Assembly: GCF_014171475.1 (NCBI RefSeq)
Contig: NZ_CP048817.1
Location: 3,100,001-3,164,000, forward strand
Direction: 5' to 3'
Length of the DNA stretch: 64,000 nucleotides
Source of the DNA: Sphingomonas sp. So64.6b
GTDB taxonomy: Bacteria; Pseudomonadota; Alphaproteobacteria; Sphingomonadales; Sphingomonadaceae
Shown here: positions 15,277 to 24,434 of the stretch, piece by piece
Numbering within the stretch: position 1 is the first letter of the stretch
Layout: the number at the start of each line of letters is the position of its first letter
Translations under genes and position numbers: made by a program
Notes under the pieces: model-generated
What the model was told of the DNA's origin: nothing
The model's input: the letters and a program-made list of their open reading frames with translations, nothing else
Databases searched by the model: none

Positions 15277-15893
15277 CAGATATCCCCGCCGGTGATGGTC
15301 CGCGCGATCAGCACCTGGTCGGTGAAGGTCCCGTCATATTGTGCATCACGCTGTGGCTGGCGATTGCGGTCATCGGCGATCGCGCGCTGTGCGGCGACTT
15401 CGGCCTGTTGCAGCAATTGCGCCTTCATCTCACGGCTGTCGCGCACCGGCACGGCAAGCCGCGCGGCCAGCGCGAAGGCAAGCGCATCGACGAACATTGC
15501 GGGCATCGCCGCCTCGGCAACCTGATTGGGCGAATATTCGAGTACCGCATTCGCGGTCTGAGCATACAGCACTCCCGCCTCGACGATGAAGCATTGTCCT
15601 GCGGCCGGCACCCATTCACCAACCGCAGGTACCAGCCGCTTGGCGGTGCCGAGATCGGCCGGCAGGCCGTAAGCATGCGCCCATTCGCTTGCCCGTGGAT
15701 TGAGAGTCAGCGCGGGCAGCGCCGCGATCTTCGTCGCAAAGCTCCATTCGTGCCGCTCAAGCAGCAGCGTCAGGCATTGCGGATAATATCGCGCGCACTC
15801 GCGTGCCTCGATACTATTCTCATCGATATCGGCGATCGGCGGCGCGCGAAGCTCCCCCAGTGCCAGGTTACAAACGGTGATGCTGATGGTCAT
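15276..15893 (-). CDS. Tail tubular protein A (gp11-like)
   Basis: The 205-residue protein begins ITVCNLALGELRAPPI and contains a conserved ARYYPQCLTLLLERHEWSFA block, the classic head of podoviral tail tubular protein A, which forms the ring between portal and nozzle. The C-terminus (QPQRDAQYDG) also fits. It is the first gene of the tail module and is immediately preceded by the module box. In an intact phage it would follow the small gene at 51197-51406, which here is 35 kb away across host genes. Confidence 0.85.
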   Translation of the reverse strand: MTISITVCNLALGELRAPPIADIDENSIEARECARYYPQCLTLLLERHEWSFATKIAALPALTLNPRASEWAHAYGLPADLGTAKRLVPAVGEWVPAAGQCFIVEAGVLYAQTANAVLEYSPNQVAEAAMPAMFVDALAFALAARLAVPVRDSREMKAQLLQQAEVAAQRAIADDRNRQPQRDAQYDGTFTDQVLIARTITGGDI

Positions 15894-15900
15894 AACCCGG

Positions 15901-15930
15901 CGCTAGGGCAAGTGGCACCATGGTTGAATC
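15901..15930 (-). promoter_or_regulatory. GATTCAAC module box upstream of tail module
   Basis: On the minus strand GATTCAAC (15930-15923) is followed 14 bases later by CCCTAGCG (15908-15901), ending just seven bases before the ATG of tail tubular protein A. If it is a promoter, the transcript would be almost leaderless. Only 26 bases separate it from the end of the host pit gene. Confidence 0.5.
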
Positions 15931-15956
15931 GGGCGCGAATGCTGCGCCAGCGCGCC

Positions 15957-16961
15957 CTACAGCAGGGCGACCAGCCAGTAGAAGATCGCGCCGACGATCG
16001 CCGAGGCCGGAATGGTGATCAGCCAGGCGACCACCACCCGGCCAGCGACGCTCCAGCGCACCGCCGAGGCGCGCCGCGCCGCGCCGACACCGACCACGCA
16101 GCCGGTAATGGTGTGAGTGGTCGACACCGGAATGCCGAAGGCGGAGGCCGCGAACAACATCACCGATCCGCCGGCCGACGCGCAAAAACCCTGCTGGTGC
16201 GACAATTTGGTGATCCGCGTGCCCATCGTCTCGATGATCTTCCACCCGCCCGACAAGGTGCCGAGCCCGATCGCGATATAACAACTCAACACGACCCAGC
16301 CGGGAACATGGAATTCGCCGCCCAGCATGCCCTGCGAATAGAGCAGCACGGTGATCAGCCCCATCGTCTTCTGCGCGTCATTGGCGCCGTGGCCGAGCGA
16401 ATAGGCAGCGGCGGAAAACAGATGCAGCTTCTTGAACACACCCTCGGCCCGGCCCGCCGTCGCGCGCATGAAGATCCATGCGGTGGCGAGCATCAGCAGC
16501 ATCGACAGGATCAGGCCGGTGACCGGCGACACGACGATCGCCGAAGCGGTCTTGGCGACCCCCGACCAGACGATGCCGTCAAGTCCCGCACGCGCGGTGC
16601 CGGCGCCGATCAGCCCACCGACCAGCGCATGGCTGGACGAGGATGGAATGCCTTTCCACCAGGTCACGACATTCCAGAACATCGCGCCGACCAGTGCGCC
16701 GAAGATCACTTGCGGATTGACGATATCCTTGTCGATGATGCCCTTGCCGATCGTCTCCGCGACCTTGAGCCCGAACACGAAATAGGCCGCGAAGTTGAAA
16801 AAGGCGGCGAACAGCACCGCCTGGACCGGCGATAAGAGCCGCGTCGAGACCACCGTGGCGATCGAGTTGGCCGCGTCGTGCAGGCCGTTGAGGAAATCGA
16901 ACGCCAGCGCCAGCGCGATCAGCGCGAACAGCAGCGGCAGGGCGATGATGGTCGTGGTCAT
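15957..16961 (-). CDS. pit: Inorganic phosphate transporter, PiT family
   Basis: This 334-residue membrane protein has the two PiT signatures. The N-terminal repeat is FDFLNGLHDAANSIATVVST and the later repeat is SLGHGANDAQKTMGLI, each with GxxDAA/NDAQ-type cores. About ten hydrophobic segments are visible. It imports phosphate (as metal-phosphate) driven by the proton gradient at the inner membrane. It lies 20 bases downstream of the Nudix-PhoU-like gene, on the same strand. PiT and DUF47/PhoU-like proteins are usual operon partners. This is the first host gene after the phage tail module. Confidence 0.92.
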   Translation of the reverse strand: MTTTIIALPLLFALIALALAFDFLNGLHDAANSIATVVSTRLLSPVQAVLFAAFFNFAAYFVFGLKVAETIGKGIIDKDIVNPQVIFGALVGAMFWNVVTWWKGIPSSSSHALVGGLIGAGTARAGLDGIVWSGVAKTASAIVVSPVTGLILSMLLMLATAWIFMRATAGRAEGVFKKLHLFSAAAYSLGHGANDAQKTMGLITVLLYSQGMLGGEFHVPGWVVLSCYIAIGLGTLSGGWKIIETMGTRITKLSHQQGFCASAGGSVMLFAASAFGIPVSTTHTITGCVVGVGAARRASAVRWSVAGRVVVAWLITIPASAIVGAIFYWLVALL

Positions 16962-16981
16962 GGTTAGATCTGGCCCCGCCC

Positions 16982-18034
16982 TTACGCGTGATCGATCACG
17001 AGGCCGTCTATCTCGTTGGCGACATCCTCGAACCGATCGACGACCTTTTCGAGATGGCTGTAGATTTCGCGCGCGACGATGAATTGCAGCGTGTTGGTCT
17101 TGCCATGCGCCTTGAACGCGGCCTTCAGACCGGCAGCATGGATCTCGTCGGCCTGGCCCTCCATGCGCACCAGCCGCTCGGTCAGTTCGTGCAGGCGCGT
17201 CGCATTGGCGTGGATGTTGCGGAGCAAGGGCAGCGCTTCGGCGATCAGGCGCGCGGCGTCGACGATGATCGCCGCCATGTCCTTCATCTCCTGCTCGAAC
17301 TCGGTCACCTCATACAGGCTGATCGCACCGGCGGTCTGCTGCATCTGATCGATCGAATCGTCCATCGCGCCGATCAGGCTGGTGATCGCGCTGCGGTCGA
17401 ACGGCGTCAGGAAAGTACGGCGCACGGTGACCAATACTTCGCGGGTGATGTCGTCGGCCTGATGCTCGCGCTCAATGATCTCCATGATATGGTCGGCCAT
17501 GCCCGACCCGCCCTGCAGCAGCCGCGCCAGCGCGTCGCTGCCCGCGATCAGCGTGACCGCATGTGCCTCGAACAGGCCGAAGAAATTGCCTTGCTTGGGC
17601 AACAGCGCCTGAAACCAGTGAAACATTCTGAACCCCTGTGTGATTTCCCTGGCATTGGCCAGCCGCATGCCGCTGCGTACGATATCGCTCGACCGGAAGC
17701 TGCGCAGCAGGTCGCCCAGATCGGGCTCGTTGACCGCATTGGCGGCATCGGCGAGCGAGAACCAGCGCCGCTCACGCTCGTCCTGCTCTTCCCATTCGTC
17801 GAGTTCTTTCGTCACCGCGATCGGGAAGACATCGACCTCGACCATCAGCGACGCGCCGTTACGCAGTTTCTTGCGATAGGCATAGCTGCCGATCTTGGTC
17901 GGGCAGGCCGCGCCGATCACGCCCGCCTCTTCTTCCGCCTCATGCGCCGCCGAAGCGTGCGGCGACAGGCCGGTGACGAGATTGCCCTTGGGCAGCACCC
18001 AGCGCTTGGTCTCACGCGAAGTGACCATCAGCAC
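16982..18034 (-). CDS. Nudix hydrolase fused to DUF47 (PhoU-like) Pit accessory protein
   Basis: One open frame of 350 residues joins a Nudix domain (residues 1-130) to a DUF47/PhoU-like helical domain (about 137-350, beginning MFHWFQALLPKQGNFFGLFE). The Nudix box GLSPHASAAHEAEEEAGVIG keeps HEAEEEAG but lacks the first Glu and has His for Arg. DUF47 proteins regulate the neighbouring Pit transporter. An internal ATG at MFHWF has AGGGG before it, so the second domain may also be made alone. Upstream of 18034 the same frame encodes conserved-looking IRQIAALPYR but offers no standard start before a TAA, apart from GTG 18040. Confidence 0.8.
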   Translation of the reverse strand: MLMVTSRETKRWVLPKGNLVTGLSPHASAAHEAEEEAGVIGAACPTKIGSYAYRKKLRNGASLMVEVDVFPIAVTKELDEWEEQDERERRWFSLADAANAVNEPDLGDLLRSFRSSDIVRSGMRLANAREITQGFRMFHWFQALLPKQGNFFGLFEAHAVTLIAGSDALARLLQGGSGMADHIMEIIEREHQADDITREVLVTVRRTFLTPFDRSAITSLIGAMDDSIDQMQQTAGAISLYEVTEFEQEMKDMAAIIVDAARLIAEALPLLRNIHANATRLHELTERLVRMEGQADEIHAAGLKAAFKAHGKTNTLQFIVAREIYSHLEKVVDRFEDVANEIDGLVIDHA

Positions 18035-18301
18035 GCTGATCGGCGCGTCGAGCGCATCGCCACTGGTGCGATAGGGTAGAGCGGCGATCTGGCGAATGGC
18101 CCGGGCCTTGATTTATGACGATTGTGTGACACGCTTTGCCCCGCCGCGCGGCAAGCGTCAAACATTCAAAGCCCCATCCGAAGGCGTCCCCCTGCACCGT
18201 TCCTGCACGACAATTCCTCCACCCGTAGATGGTGCGCGGATCGCCCGCGCATGCCGATCTGCCAGTCAGGTGTCACTCACTCGCCGTCTGGAGCCGTCGC
18301 C

Positions 18302-20686
18302 ATGTCCTATCGCGAAAAATCATCATTCCCCGGCATGCTGGCGCTGATCGCCGGCACGATCTTTCCCGCATTGGTCATCCTGATCGAATTGCTCAGCGGA
18401 TTTTGCGCCGGTGCGTTCTTCGACCCGATCCCGACGCCGGCGCATGTCCTGCTGGTGGCGAGCGTCCCGGCGATCAATTTCCTGCTGTGGCGCGCTGCTC
18501 GACGCGAGGACGCGCCCCAGCCAGCGCTGATCATCTTCGGCGGCGCGGCGATGGGCATCGCGGCGGGTTATGTCCTGGTCTTCCTGCCGATGCTGCCCGT
18601 CGCCCTGATCGCGATCATCTTCTTCGGCTTCGGCTTGCTCCCTTATGCGCCGGTCGCCGCGCTGCTGATGGCGATCAGATTGACCAATAATTTGGCTGGC
18701 TGGGTCGAGCATAGCGGGCGCCGCATCGCGATTGGCGTGATGATCGGCCTGACTGCGCTATTCGCGGTCGATGTGCCCGCCACCGCGACCTATATCGCGG
18801 TCGGCCGGTGGCAGGGCGATGCGGCCAGCCAGCGCAGCGCCGTGACGACGATGCGCTGGATCGGCGATCGGGGCATCCTCTTGCGGCTGGGCAATGGCGA
18901 TGCCGGGCGGGCGCCGGGCGTGTTGAGTTTTCTTGCGACAAGCTGGCAAGCGGGCGGCCTTGGTTCGCCACAGGTATCGAGCACGGCGGCGCGCGAACTC
19001 TATTATCGCGTCACCGGAATCGCGTTCAATGCGGTCGATCCCGCCACCCTGTCGGGCGCGGCGCGGCGTGAGGGCCTTTTCAATTGGGATGAGGACCAGG
19101 GCGGCACGTCGGTCGGCGGCCGGGTCAAGGGTCTTGCGCTGACCGGATCGCGGATCGATGGGTCGATCAGCGGCGCCGACAGTCTGGCTTATGTCGAATG
19201 GACCGGTACGGTCAGCAATACCGGCCGGAGGCAGGCCGAGGCACGCCTGACCCTCGCGCTGCCGGAGGGCTCGGTCGCATCGCGCGCCACCCTATGGGTC
19301 AATGGCGAGCCGCGCGAGGCGAGCATCGGCGGACGGGCGGAAACGCGCGCGGCCTATACCGCGATCGTGCAACGCCAGCGCGACCCATTACTGGTCACCA
19401 CCGATGGCGCCGGACGGCTGCTGATCCAGGCTTTCCCGATCGATCCGAACAAATCGATGCAGTTCCGCATCGGTATTTCCGCCCCGCTGGTCACCGCGCG
19501 CGACGGAGCACGCAGCCTGACCCTGCCGGCGATCGTCGAGCGTAATTTCGATATCGCCGCCGATCAGCCGCACAGCATCTGGATCGAAGCCGATACCCCG
19601 ATCACCGCGCCGCCCGCGCTGACGCGATCGACGATTAAGGGCAAAACCGGCGTGACCGGGAAGATACGCGACGCCGATTACGCCCGCTTGCGCCCGCACC
19701 TCGACATCGCGCCGGTCACAAGTCCGAACGTGCGCAGCGCGACGATCGCCGCCGAGGGCAAGCAACCCGCGATCACCATCGTCCAGCATATCGCACGGAC
19801 GCCGGTTGCTCGCCCAGGCGCGCTGGCGATCGTCGTCGATGGTTCGGTCGGCAACAAGGCCGCCGCCGATGCTTTGCTCGGCGCGCTCGACGCACTGCCG
19901 CGCGGTTTGCCGGTATCATTGCGTATTGCCGCGGAAACACCAGTGACAATTGCGCTCGCGCCATGGGGATCGGCGCAGCGCGAGCTGGTGCGCAAGGCGC
20001 TGACCGATACCGACTTTATCGGTGGACAGGATAATGTGCCGGCGGTCGCCGATGCGATTGCCGAAACGCACGCTGCCGATGCGGTATTGCTGTGGGTGCA
20101 TGGCGCCCAGCCGGTCGCATTCGAACGCGCCAATGCCGGACTGGAGCAGGTGCTGGAGCGTTCGGGCACACTTCCGCGGCTGGTGCGCTATCAGGCGGAT
20201 GCGGGTGCGGCCTTTGCGATCGATGGCCAGCCCTGGTTCGAAAATGCACGCTTCGTGTCGCCCTCCGCCGATCCGGCGCGCGACGTCAGCGAGTTGCTCG
20301 GCGATATCGCACAAAGCGGCGCTGCATGGCGGACCATCCGGATCGCGGAAGCCCCTGATACGGCCACGCCGGGATCGATCCATATCGCGCGGCTCTGGGC
20401 GGCGGATGAGGCGATCCGCGCGCTCAGCGGCAAGAAGGACCAGCGCGCGGCGGCGGTCCAGCTCGCACGACGCGCCAATGTCGTCACACCGGTCAGTGGC
20501 GCGGTGGTGCTGGCGACCGACGCCGAATATAAGGCGAATGGCCTGGCGATCCCCGATGCCGACGCAGTGCCGACCATTCCCGAGCCGCATGAATGGGCGT
20601 TGCTGGCGATCGTCGCAGCCCTGCTGGTATGGCTGTGGCGCCGACGCCGCGCGCTGTCCGCCATGCCGACACCGGCATTCACCTGA
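18302..20686 (+). CDS. VIT-domain membrane protein with PEP-CTERM-like tail (exosortase substrate)
   Basis: This 794-residue protein has about six N-terminal membrane segments (to residue 165). A VIT-like domain follows around residues 300-420 (WTGTVSNTGRRQAEARLTLA, then RDPLLVTTDGAGRLLIQAFP), then a von Willebrand A-like region. The tail is a sorting signal: IPEPHEWALL, a hydrophobic stretch and WRRRR. The next gene is an exosortase, with TGATG overlap, so this is probably its single dedicated substrate. ATG 18302 was chosen over an upstream frame with no coding character. Its own task in the envelope is unknown. Confidence 0.75.
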   Translation: MSYREKSSFPGMLALIAGTIFPALVILIELLSGFCAGAFFDPIPTPAHVLLVASVPAINFLLWRAARREDAPQPALIIFGGAAMGIAAGYVLVFLPMLPVALIAIIFFGFGLLPYAPVAALLMAIRLTNNLAGWVEHSGRRIAIGVMIGLTALFAVDVPATATYIAVGRWQGDAASQRSAVTTMRWIGDRGILLRLGNGDAGRAPGVLSFLATSWQAGGLGSPQVSSTAARELYYRVTGIAFNAVDPATLSGAARREGLFNWDEDQGGTSVGGRVKGLALTGSRIDGSISGADSLAYVEWTGTVSNTGRRQAEARLTLALPEGSVASRATLWVNGEPREASIGGRAETRAAYTAIVQRQRDPLLVTTDGAGRLLIQAFPIDPNKSMQFRIGISAPLVTARDGARSLTLPAIVERNFDIAADQPHSIWIEADTPITAPPALTRSTIKGKTGVTGKIRDADYARLRPHLDIAPVTSPNVRSATIAAEGKQPAITIVQHIARTPVARPGALAIVVDGSVGNKAAADALLGALDALPRGLPVSLRIAAETPVTIALAPWGSAQRELVRKALTDTDFIGGQDNVPAVADAIAETHAADAVLLWVHGAQPVAFERANAGLEQVLERSGTLPRLVRYQADAGAAFAIDGQPWFENARFVSPSADPARDVSELLGDIAQSGAAWRTIRIAEAPDTATPGSIHIARLWAADEAIRALSGKKDQRAAAVQLARRANVVTPVSGAVVLATDAEYKANGLAIPDADAVPTIPEPHEWALLAIVAALLVWLWRRRRALSAMPTPAFT

Positions 20687-21465
20687 TGCATCCGGCTTTC
20701 GCGCTGGCACTTGCCGCACTCGCTTTTTGGGATGCGGTGCGGCTGCTTGCCGGGCGGCTCGGGGATGGGCTGACCTGGCTGCCGCTTAGCGCGGTCGCGG
20801 TCGCGCTGGCCTGGCCGGTCGTGCGCAAGCTTGCCGTCGGCCAGGCGCGCCCGGTCTCACCCGCTCTGCCGTGCGTGATCTTCGCGAGCTATGGCCTTGC
20901 CGCATTGACCGCCCCGCCGCTGGTGCGGATGGGGATTACGGTGGTGGGTCTGGTGCTGATCCTGCGCGACGCGGCGGGTGATGATCTGCCCGCCGCACCC
21001 GCGATCGGGCTTGGCCTGCTCGCGCTGCCGGTGTTGCCAAGCCTCGAATTCTTCCTCGCTTATCCGCTGCGGCTGGTGTCGGCGACGCTCACCGCCGGGC
21101 TGCTTGCCATGAACGGCATCAATGTCGGGGTCGACGGGGTCGCGCTCGACTGGAACGGCGATCGGCTGTTGTTCGATGCCGCGTGCGCGGGCGTGAAGAT
21201 GCTATGGGCCGCGCTGCTGCTGGTCAGTGCGATCGCGCTGGTCGCGCGCTTCGGCCCGCTGAAATATGCCCGCGCCATGGCGCTGGCGGTCATCCTGACC
21301 ATCGCCGCCAACGCGCTGCGCGCCGCCAGCCTTTTCTATCTCGAGAATGGCTTCGTGCCCCGGTTGAGCGGACCGGTCGCGCACGAGGCGGTCGGGATTG
21401 CAGCCTTCATGATGGTCGCCGGATTGCTCGCCGCGATGGTCGCGCCACGGAGGATGACGGTATGA
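20686..21465 (+). CDS. Exosortase (transmembrane transpeptidase-like)
   Basis: The 259-residue polytopic protein has the exosortase triad: Cys in DAACAGVKML (near residue 167), Arg in NALRAASLFY (near 212) and His in VAHEAVGIAAF (near 232). Exosortases recognise PEP-CTERM-type tails at the inner membrane and cleave them. ATG 20686 overlaps the stop of the substrate gene. The following small gene and two-component system overlap it or lie within a few bases, so all five genes look like one operon. The subfamily was not assigned. Confidence 0.85.
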   Translation: MHPAFALALAALAFWDAVRLLAGRLGDGLTWLPLSAVAVALAWPVVRKLAVGQARPVSPALPCVIFASYGLAALTAPPLVRMGITVVGLVLILRDAAGDDLPAAPAIGLGLLALPVLPSLEFFLAYPLRLVSATLTAGLLAMNGINVGVDGVALDWNGDRLLFDAACAGVKMLWAALLLVSAIALVARFGPLKYARAMALAVILTIAANALRAASLFYLENGFVPRLSGPVAHEAVGIAAFMMVAGLLAAMVAPRRMTV

Positions 21466-21995
21466 ATAGCCTGTCTTTCTCAGCCATCCTGCTCGCATTT
21501 GCTGCTGCAGCGATACCTTTTTTCTCCCCCGCAACCATCGCCGCGCCCACGCAATCAACGCCTTGGCCCACAAGCTTCGAAGGTCGTCCGATCAAGCGCA
21601 TCGCCCCCGCCCCCGCCGACCGTTTCCTCGCGCGGCAATTTCCCGGGCAAGTCGCGCGCTTCAGCGACGGCCGCCGCCAGATCGTGCTGCGCCGCGTCGC
21701 CGTCGCCACCCGCGCGCTGCATCCGGCGAGCGATTGCTTCCGCGCGATCGGCTATACGATCGAACCGGTCGCGATGCGCATCGCGACCGACGGCAAGCCC
21801 GCCTCCTGCTTCACCGCGACACGCGATGGCCGCATCTTGATCGCCTGCGAACAGGTGCGCGGCGCCAATGCCGATGAAGCATGGCCCGACGTCTCGTCCT
21901 GGTATTGGGCCGCGCTGCTCGGCCGGTCGGCGGGACCGTGGACCGCCTCGCTAACGGTCGAGCAAGCGCCGTTGACGCAACCTACCCCGGAGTGA
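21462..21995 (+). CDS. Exosortase-associated exported protein
   Basis: The 177-residue protein has a signal-like N-terminus (MNSLSFSAILLAFAAAAIPF) and a mature part with ALHPASDCFRAIGYTIEP and two further cysteines. Position and pattern (CxRxxGY after a HPxxDC motif) recall small proteins encoded next to exosortases, some of the EpsI type. ATG 21462 overlaps the exosortase stop (ATGA). It may help substrate handling in the periplasm. Family membership is a guess from context and the HPASDC motif. Confidence 0.6.
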   Translation: MNSLSFSAILLAFAAAAIPFFSPATIAAPTQSTPWPTSFEGRPIKRIAPAPADRFLARQFPGQVARFSDGRRQIVLRRVAVATRALHPASDCFRAIGYTIEPVAMRIATDGKPASCFTATRDGRILIACEQVRGANADEAWPDVSSWYWAALLGRSAGPWTASLTVEQAPLTQPTPE

Positions 21996-22000
21996 CAGAC

Positions 22001-22726
22001 ATGCGCGCAATGGCCCATCATATCCTCGTCGTCGATGACGACCCCCATATCCGCGACCTGCTGAGCTTCGCGCTGGCCAAGGCGGGCATGCGGGTGACCG
22101 AAGCGGCGGATGGCGAGGACGCGTTTACCGCGCTGCAGGCCAATCCGGGCGACGCGCCGATCGACCTGATGGTACTCGACATCAATATGCCGCGCCTGAA
22201 CGGGCTCGACCTGTGCCGCCGTTTGCGTGGGTCGGGCTTGCCCCAGGCCGAATTGCCGATCCTGTTCCTGTCCTCGCGCGATGACGAGATCGACCGCATC
22301 GTCGGGATCGAGGTCGGCGGTGATGATTATGTCGTTAAACCCTTCTCGCCGCGCGAAGTGGTCGCGCGGGTCGGCGCGATCCTCAAGCGTCAGGGCGGGT
22401 CGAACGGTGCGGCCGGCGCAAGCAAGGCGATCGCCCATCGTCGCCTCGCGCTCGACCCCGAAGCATGGGAAGCGCGCTGGGACGGGCAGCCGGTGCCAAC
22501 CACCGCGACCGAATTCCAGCTCCTGCTGCTGCTCGCCTCGCTGCCCTCGCGCGTCTTCTCGCGCGACGCGATCATCGACCGATTGCACGGGCCGGGCTTC
22601 GCAGTCACCGACCGGACGATCGACAGCCATGTCCGTAATCTGCGCGCGAAATTCGTGACGGCCGGGTGCGGCGACCTGATCGAGACCCGCGCCGGGATCG
22701 GTTATCGTATCGGCGCGTGCGGCTGA
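22001..22726 (+). CDS. OmpR-family response regulator of the exosortase operon
   Basis: The protein has 241 residues. The receiver domain has acidic DDD near residue 13, the phospho-acceptor in DLMVLDINMP (Asp near 57) and the Lys in DDYVVKPFSP near 111. The C-terminal winged helix ends VTDRTIDSHVRNLRAKF and IETRAGIGYR, as in the OmpR family. It starts five bases after the previous stop and overlaps the kinase gene. Proteobacterial dedicated sortase systems pair a VIT-domain target with such a regulator; here the processing enzyme is an exosortase. Confidence 0.85.
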   Translation: MRAMAHHILVVDDDPHIRDLLSFALAKAGMRVTEAADGEDAFTALQANPGDAPIDLMVLDINMPRLNGLDLCRRLRGSGLPQAELPILFLSSRDDEIDRIVGIEVGGDDYVVKPFSPREVVARVGAILKRQGGSNGAAGASKAIAHRRLALDPEAWEARWDGQPVPTTATEFQLLLLLASLPSRVFSRDAIIDRLHGPGFAVTDRTIDSHVRNLRAKFVTAGCGDLIETRAGIGYRIGACG

Positions 22727-24297
22727 TCCGGTCGCTCAAGGAATCGGTCAAGCGACATTGGCCGGCGCTGCCGCTGCGCACGATCCTGTTCGGCACGTTG
22801 CTGTTCACCGCCGCGCTGCCCGGCTTCGGCGCGGTATTCCTGCGCGTCTATGAAAACACGATTGTACAACAAACCGAGGCTGAGCTGATCGCGCAGGGCG
22901 CGGTGCTCGCCGCAGCGTACAAAGCGGCGTGGAACGAGGGCAAGCGTGAAACCGGCACTCCGCCGCTGGCGCCCGAACCGCCGCAGATCGACTTGCGCAC
23001 GATGCGGGTTCTGCCACCCGGCACGACCAATCCGGCAGAGCATCGTGCCGATCCCGCCGCTATCGCGGTCGCACGACAGTTGCAGCCGATCGCGAACGAT
23101 TCAGCCGCGGTAACGCTTGCCGCGGTGCGCTTGCTCGACCGCGACGGCATTGTCGTACTCGGCAAGCACGATATCGGACAAAGCTATGCCGGCGACGCCG
23201 AAGTCGGGTTGGCGCTGAAAGGACGCAGCGCGACGGTGCTGCGCCAGCGACAGGAATTTCGCGACGGCATCTTCTGGGAATCGATCAGCCGTGCCGCGAC
23301 GATCCGCGTCCATCACGCGCGACCGGTGATCGCACAAGGAAAGATCGTCGGCGTGGTCCTGCTGTCACGCAGCCCGCGCGGCCTGTTGCTCGGCATCTAT
23401 CAGGATCGCGGCAAGATCGCGCTCGGCGTGGCGCTGATCTTCGGCACTTTGCTCGTGCTGGTCGCATTGCTCTCGCGTGGCATCGCCCGGCCGATCATCG
23501 CGCTGACCCGCGCGACCGAGCGTGTCGCGCAAGGGTCGGCCGAGATGGGCTCGGCCGATATGCCCGAAACGCCGACCACCGCGGCGATCGAGATCCAGGA
23601 ACTGTTCGACAATTTCCGTATCATGGCTGACCGCATCGCGGTGCGATCGCGCTATCTGCGCGATTTCGCAACGGCGGTCAGCCACGAATTCAAGACACCG
23701 ATCGCCGGCATTCGCGGCGCGCTCGAACTACTCGACGATCATTGGGTGACCATGGACGCGGACGAACGCCGCCGCTTCATCGCCAATGCCAACGCCGACG
23801 CCGAGCGATTGCAGCGTCTGACCGACCGGCTGCTCGACCTGGCGCGCGCCGATATGGCGAAGGGCGATAGCGATGCACAGGCAGATTTGACCACCATCGC
23901 CCGGCGTGTCGCGACACGCTTCGATGCGCTAGAGGTATCGGTTACCGCCGAACCGGACGAGATCGCCGCACGTATCGCGTCTCAGGTGTTCGAGACGGTG
24001 CTCGACACGCTGGTCACCAACAGCCTGCAGGCGGGCGCGCGCAAGGTCGGAATCGCGATCCGCCCGGTCGGCGATGGCATTGCGGTCACCGTGCGCGATG
24101 ACGGCCCCGGCATTCCGGCGGCCGATGCGGAACGCGTATTCGAACCCTTCTTCACGGGTCGTCGCGACACCGGTGGCACTGGCCTCGGCTTGTCGATCGC
24201 CCGCTCGCTCCTTGCCGCGACCGGCGGCACAATCGCGATGCTGCCATCCACTCAAGGTGCGGCGGTCGAGATACGATTGGCGCGCGGTGCCGGCTGA
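22717..24297 (+). CDS. Sensor histidine kinase of the exosortase operon
   Basis: The 526-residue protein has an N-terminal membrane segment (TILFGTLLFTAALPGFGAVF) and a periplasmic sensor of about 200 residues (VRLLDRDGIVVLGKHDIGQS). A second membrane segment and HAMP-like linker follow, then the dimerisation helix with phospho-His in AVSHEFKTPIAGIRG near residue 322. The ATPase has N (LVTNSLQAG), DDGPGIP and GGTGLGLSIARS boxes. The start is GTG 22717, overlapping the regulator stop. The signal is unknown but the operon suggests envelope or surface-protein status. Confidence 0.88.
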   Translation: MRLIRSLKESVKRHWPALPLRTILFGTLLFTAALPGFGAVFLRVYENTIVQQTEAELIAQGAVLAAAYKAAWNEGKRETGTPPLAPEPPQIDLRTMRVLPPGTTNPAEHRADPAAIAVARQLQPIANDSAAVTLAAVRLLDRDGIVVLGKHDIGQSYAGDAEVGLALKGRSATVLRQRQEFRDGIFWESISRAATIRVHHARPVIAQGKIVGVVLLSRSPRGLLLGIYQDRGKIALGVALIFGTLLVLVALLSRGIARPIIALTRATERVAQGSAEMGSADMPETPTTAAIEIQELFDNFRIMADRIAVRSRYLRDFATAVSHEFKTPIAGIRGALELLDDHWVTMDADERRRFIANANADAERLQRLTDRLLDLARADMAKGDSDAQADLTTIARRVATRFDALEVSVTAEPDEIAARIASQVFETVLDTLVTNSLQAGARKVGIAIRPVGDGIAVTVRDDGPGIPAADAERVFEPFFTGRRDTGGTGLGLSIARSLLAATGGTIAMLPSTQGAAVEIRLARGAG

Positions 24298-24357
24298 GGC
24301 CACAGGTGCTTGATCGATACAGGCAAATATTGTCGGTTCATGCCATCCCGCAGTTCA

Positions 24358-24380
24358 TGTCACATGACAAGAATGTCATG
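24358..24380. promoter_or_regulatory. TGTCA palindromes upstream of GH18-deacetylase-GT2 gene
   Basis: TGTCACATGACA (24358-24369) is an inverted repeat, and the overlapping CATGACA-AGAA-TGTCATG (24363-24380) is a perfect 7-base inverted repeat. They lie 55-77 bases before the ATG at 24435. Similar TGTCAC sequence occurs at 18271, just before the exosortase operon. A site for the nearby response regulator is possible but not shown. Confidence 0.4.
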
Positions 24381-24434
24381 CCCACGCCATGATTCGAGAG
24401 ATCTTCGTGGCCTAGACGTCGGCCACCGGTGACC

